From NCBI GenBank assembly GCA_025677835.1, contig JAIXMR010000011.1, positions 263,501 through 327,500 of the forward strand: a stretch of 64,000 nucleotides of DNA, given 5' to 3'. Of the stretch, positions 60,676-64,000 are shown piece after piece. Positions within the stretch are counted from its first letter, which is position 1, and every line of letters begins with the position of its first letter. Both the position numbers and the translations under genes were made by a program. The notes beneath the pieces are model-generated. The model ran no database searches, was not told where the DNA came from, and was given only the letters and a program-made list of their open reading frames with translations. This DNA is from Sporodiniella umbellata (taxonomy: Eukaryota; Mucoromycota; Mucoromycetes; Mucorales; Rhizopodaceae).

Positions 60676-63600
60676 AGAGTGGTCAAATCGAAAAATGAGT
60701 CCTAGTTAAAACAAAGAGTAGTTTTCATTATAAAAGTATAAAGAGAGCCGAAAAGCAAGCCCAAGTTGGAAGTCGGAAACTTTCAACAATAATTATTGTC
60801 CTTTTTTATTTTATGCCATACAAATAAACAATTATACTGTTATTCACCTAAGTTTATCAAAGAATCTTTACAAATCAGCGACAAACGATGAATGCTGCTT
60901 GAACACAATGGTTCTATCATTTCGCCACACTTTGTAAACGGTAACCAGGTAAGTAAGTATATAGATATATGTTAAAAAAAAACATTGATTTCAAAACTTA
61001 GGTAGAAATTTTATAATCTATTGATATTAACCTATACAGGTATATCTATATCCTTATTTTCTTAGTATCTCTTAAATATTTTAGGTTCTTATCGTTACTC
61101 AACAATTTACCAATCAAGTCTTTGGAATAAGAGTAGCTCTTGAGTTTGATCCGTGAATGATTTGTTTATACAGATTTGTTGCTATCCCTATATTCACCAG
61201 ATTCACGAAAGTAAATCCGCCAAATTCACGAAAATAATTTTATTAACTAATAGGTTAGATTGAATTTATACGAGAGAAACCCAAGCCCTCTTCTGATGCA
61301 ACAACAAGAGTAATAGTACAGTGGTAACGTTTGGGTTCCTGTTATCGATAAATTGTTCAGTAAACTTGATGGAGTCAGTTGCATCAGGTATAATTAGTAT
61401 TTGTTCTATATTAAGGTTCATCTTGTCGTTTCAATTAATCATTTTGTAGAGACAACAAGTCGTCTTTCTCAAGCCGCAAAAGAAAGAGAGAGGCGCAAGA
61501 AAAAACTGAAAGAAAAAAAAGAGGCGTAGACCCGGTTTGATAGTTTGCGCTGTAGGTGAAGAGAATAAGCCGTTGGAATTTGGTGCGTGTGAGGTAGCAT
61601 CCTTTTTTTGATGGTACAACTGGAAAAAAGTAAAATTATGAATCAAAGCTGAAGCTTCCTAAAACTCTAAAAGACATGTTCTACAATGTGTGAGCATGTT
61701 AACTGGGACAAAAATAAATAAAAGAAATTGAAGTTGTTGGATATGTCCCAAGTGATAAACATTTTGTTATTTCTTTTTTTAAAAAAACAATTAGTACTAG
61801 GTTTAGTCATTGAATTATCACGCTCAATCATCCCAAGGGATACACCTGTTGCTTGAATAGGTCAAAAAGCTATGAAATTGGCCGTGGCTTGAACTGCTTC
61901 TTGAAAACGTTAGAATTATTAACTATATCTTTGATCATGAAGGTAAAGACAGTTATTTATTTTCAAGTAAAGTAGTGTATAGGTAAATTAATATTAAAAT
62001 TTTAATATAAGATCCGGCTTGAAAGAAGCATAAAATTGATCAAAAGCCCAACGATAGATGCCTCCTCATTCGAATTCAAAAAACCTTCCACCCCGACTCT
62101 CCCAGCTTCTATCCACTTATCCTAGATTCTTGAATAAAATTAGCTCTCATTACTCTAATTGTTTCATTAAAGTTGCACCAACTTTTACCACTTCAAAAGG
62201 GTCGTGAGCATTGTATAACCTACCTCTGATAAAAGAAAATGTAAGTGTTACACAATTCGAATAGAAAGTGCGCCAAAATTTTGGAGCTCGGAAATGACAA
62301 TAGAAACTGTTTCCCAAGCTTTTTTGCTTACAGTTTATAGTAAACAGCAAGGTTTTACGGAGATTTTAAAATAGCTTTTTCGGCTTGATTTTAGAGCAAT
62401 TTTTAGTACAATTCATATCTTTAATCAACTGTAGTTGATTAATATCGAGGCATTTCTTGACTATTTTAACAGGAAGTAGAGATCACCTTGTTCTTGAACC
62501 AGTAGGTTCGTCGTAACCAATAGCCATCAGATGTGGTAAATCCATCTCTTATTAGTTATGAGTCAGAATACGTATCTTTACTCACTTTCAAAAGCTATGT
62601 TTATAGTCATTCTTTGTTAAAAAAAGGTTTACCAACGATAACGCTGAGAGAAAAAATTTATAAAACCATACGGATAACGCACGCTTCAGTCTTATGACCC
62701 ATTGCTCACCGATATACGTAAAACGGCAGGGCTAAGTGTTGATAAATAGTAGTTCCTGCTCTGGGCCTAGCTATTTCACAAGAGGCTTTTAACAGATTAT
62801 TTTTTTTTTTGCTGGCTTATTGTCAATATCATATTGACATAACGTATAGTATAGGCTCGTTATGTATTTACTTCAAGTATACAAGCTAGTTATATTAGAC
62901 CTCAGTTTAGCTTACTGATTAATGAAAAAGTAAAAATATGATATATAGGCCATGTTTGGCTTTATCAACTAAACCGTCGTATGTACGATTCCTGAACGAG
63001 TGTTTTTTATACTTGGTTTTACTTCCATCAGATGCTATTTCAAACTCATCTTACAATTATGTTATTTTTCGTTCTCGACAAACACAATGTCAAAAAATTT
63101 TATAGTGTAGCTTTTGCACCTTAGTACAGTTTTGTTAGCGATTTTAATACAATATAGCCTAATTATGTATTTGTATGATTTTTAAAAAAAAAAAAGACAA
63201 AAAAAAAGTATGTGTCTTTAACATATGTTTTCTTTCTTCAAATTATTGTTTCTATATCATTACATCTGGGGCGTCTTCTTCAATAAAAACCAGAACTCGA
63301 TTACAGCAGTGTTTATTGTATTATATAGCATTTTCATCCTAAAAATATTGCACTGCCACTTTTTATTATAAAAGTAAAAGGGATGATATCGTTCGCAAGA
63401 ACATAAACCATAGATCAAGATATTACTGAATGAAACAAAACATGTTTGCTCTTAAAGAGCTTTTTAAGAAAATCAAAAGAACAGATTAGCATACATCGCA
63501 AAAGACAGGCACTTCCATAGACAATACAAATTACAAAAACAGATATATTTCAGGCTCCAAGGATAGATGTAAAACACCTCTGACGCCCAATATCTCTGAT

Positions 63601-63919
63601 ATGTGCGGATACTAAAATTTTCACACGAATTGAAATAAACAAAGTCCTGCCCGATACTATCAACGAATGTCGAACCAGATTACTCCTAACCAATTTATAG
63701 CTAACATTGGCATCATTACTCAAGAAGGCGGCTTAACATTTCAAATTTCAGGCATAGTCCTGTTACTTAATTAAGAAAAAGCATATGGCTGGTTTCATCC
63801 CACGTATTTACAAGCCCGCATGAAACAGTTTAGGTTTTCTAACTTAATGACCAATTGCGTCCTATCCCTATTTTTTAAAATTTCATTAGTAATCAACGTC
63901 AACGGCTTCTTGTCTCTAC
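60676..63919. other. largely empty region
   Basis: AT-rich. The minus strand has an open stretch at 62150-62350 ending in a well-mixed peptide (RLYNAHDPFEVVKVGATLMK) behind a TTTTATCAG acceptor, and another short open stretch at about 62480-62545 (MDLPHLMAIGYDEPTGSRTR) with a possible donor. Stops interrupt the sequence between them; they may be exons or remains of an old gene. Two near-identical ATTCACGAAA repeats lie at 61201 and 61224. Nothing else was recognised. Confidence 0.35.
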
Positions 63920-64000
63920 CTGTGCAACAATTAAAAGGGCTCCGACAAGGTCACCACTGCTACTTAACATGGCCCAAAACCCCTTTTGAGAACTACTAAA
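63920..64000 (-). CDS. partial exon of an unidentified gene at the right edge
   Basis: On the minus strand 64000-63920 is fully open and ends at a donor CAG|GTAGAG. It encodes QKGFWAMLSSSGDLVGALLI, a well-mixed sequence with a hydrophobic stretch, and GC content well above the flank. If spliced to the acceptor GGATAG near 63870 the protein would end after five more residues (DAIGH); without splicing it stops at 63901-63899. The family cannot be recognised from 27 residues. Confidence 0.4.

Noticed and set aside
61431..61646. 71-codon minus-strand open stretch
   Set aside because: Ends in a Phe-rich translation of a purine tract; no start context, splice site or family.

Overview
The window is nuclear DNA of a filamentous fungus, most likely an early-diverging one of the Mucoromycota/Mucorales type. 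The reasons are the AT-rich intergenic DNA with many homopolymer runs, densely spliced genes with short GT..AG introns (about 45-110 nt, often T-rich before the acceptor), a CotH-family spore-coat/invasin-type protein, and housekeeping genes of clearly fungal type (Nma111, Swi3/Rsc8, Get2, Sip3/Lam). No rRNA, tRNA, CRISPR or intact transposon was recognised. I assigned 23 protein genes with reasonable support, plus partial genes at both edges, one hidden terminal exon, and a decayed duplicated coding element.

Layout. 1-9 kb: the 5' end of a minus-strand gene at the left edge, a BAR-PH-GRAM-VASt membrane-contact-site protein (Sip3/Lam type), mitochondrial methionine aminopeptidase, and a 392-residue unknown protein divergent from it. 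8.7-17 kb: a probable minus-strand terminal exon, a CotH protein, a small two-finger C2H2 protein, and a gene-poor stretch with two copies of an unknown coding relic. 17-28 kb: Nma111 protease, Ist3/RBMX2 splicing factor, a mitochondrial HMG-box protein, MCM3 and a TM9/EMP70 protein. 28-36 kb: TCTP, an Mch1-like MFS transporter, a Get2-like tail-anchored-protein receptor and a tandem-PAS protein. 36-40.8 kb is a gene desert. 40.8-50.6 kb: a 14-TM-type DHA2 drug transporter, a stand-alone trehalose-6-phosphate phosphatase, a TIM-barrel/FGE-fold fusion protein, and two unrecognised tandem genes. 50.6-52.5 kb is mostly empty. 52.5-60.5 kb: Swi3/Rsc8, cytosolic leucyl-tRNA synthetase and an MRG15/Eaf3 chromodomain protein. 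60.5-64 kb is largely non-coding, ending in a partial minus-strand exon.

The genes do not form an operon or an obvious cluster. Neighbours are often divergent pairs sharing a short promoter region (113 bp at 6.9 kb) or convergent pairs with 46-211 bp between stops. Exon joins for most plus-strand genes were checked codon by codon; where two splice solutions exist this is stated.

The observations most worth following are: a duplicated minus-strand coding relic at 14.85 and 16.82 kb of unknown family; the TIM-barrel/FGE-fold protein that lacks the catalytic cysteines of true FGE; the intronless tandem-PAS protein without a LOV signature; a 20-nt microexon carrying the MFS motif A core; and a perfect 12-bp motif repeated twice directly and once inverted upstream of the MRG15 gene.
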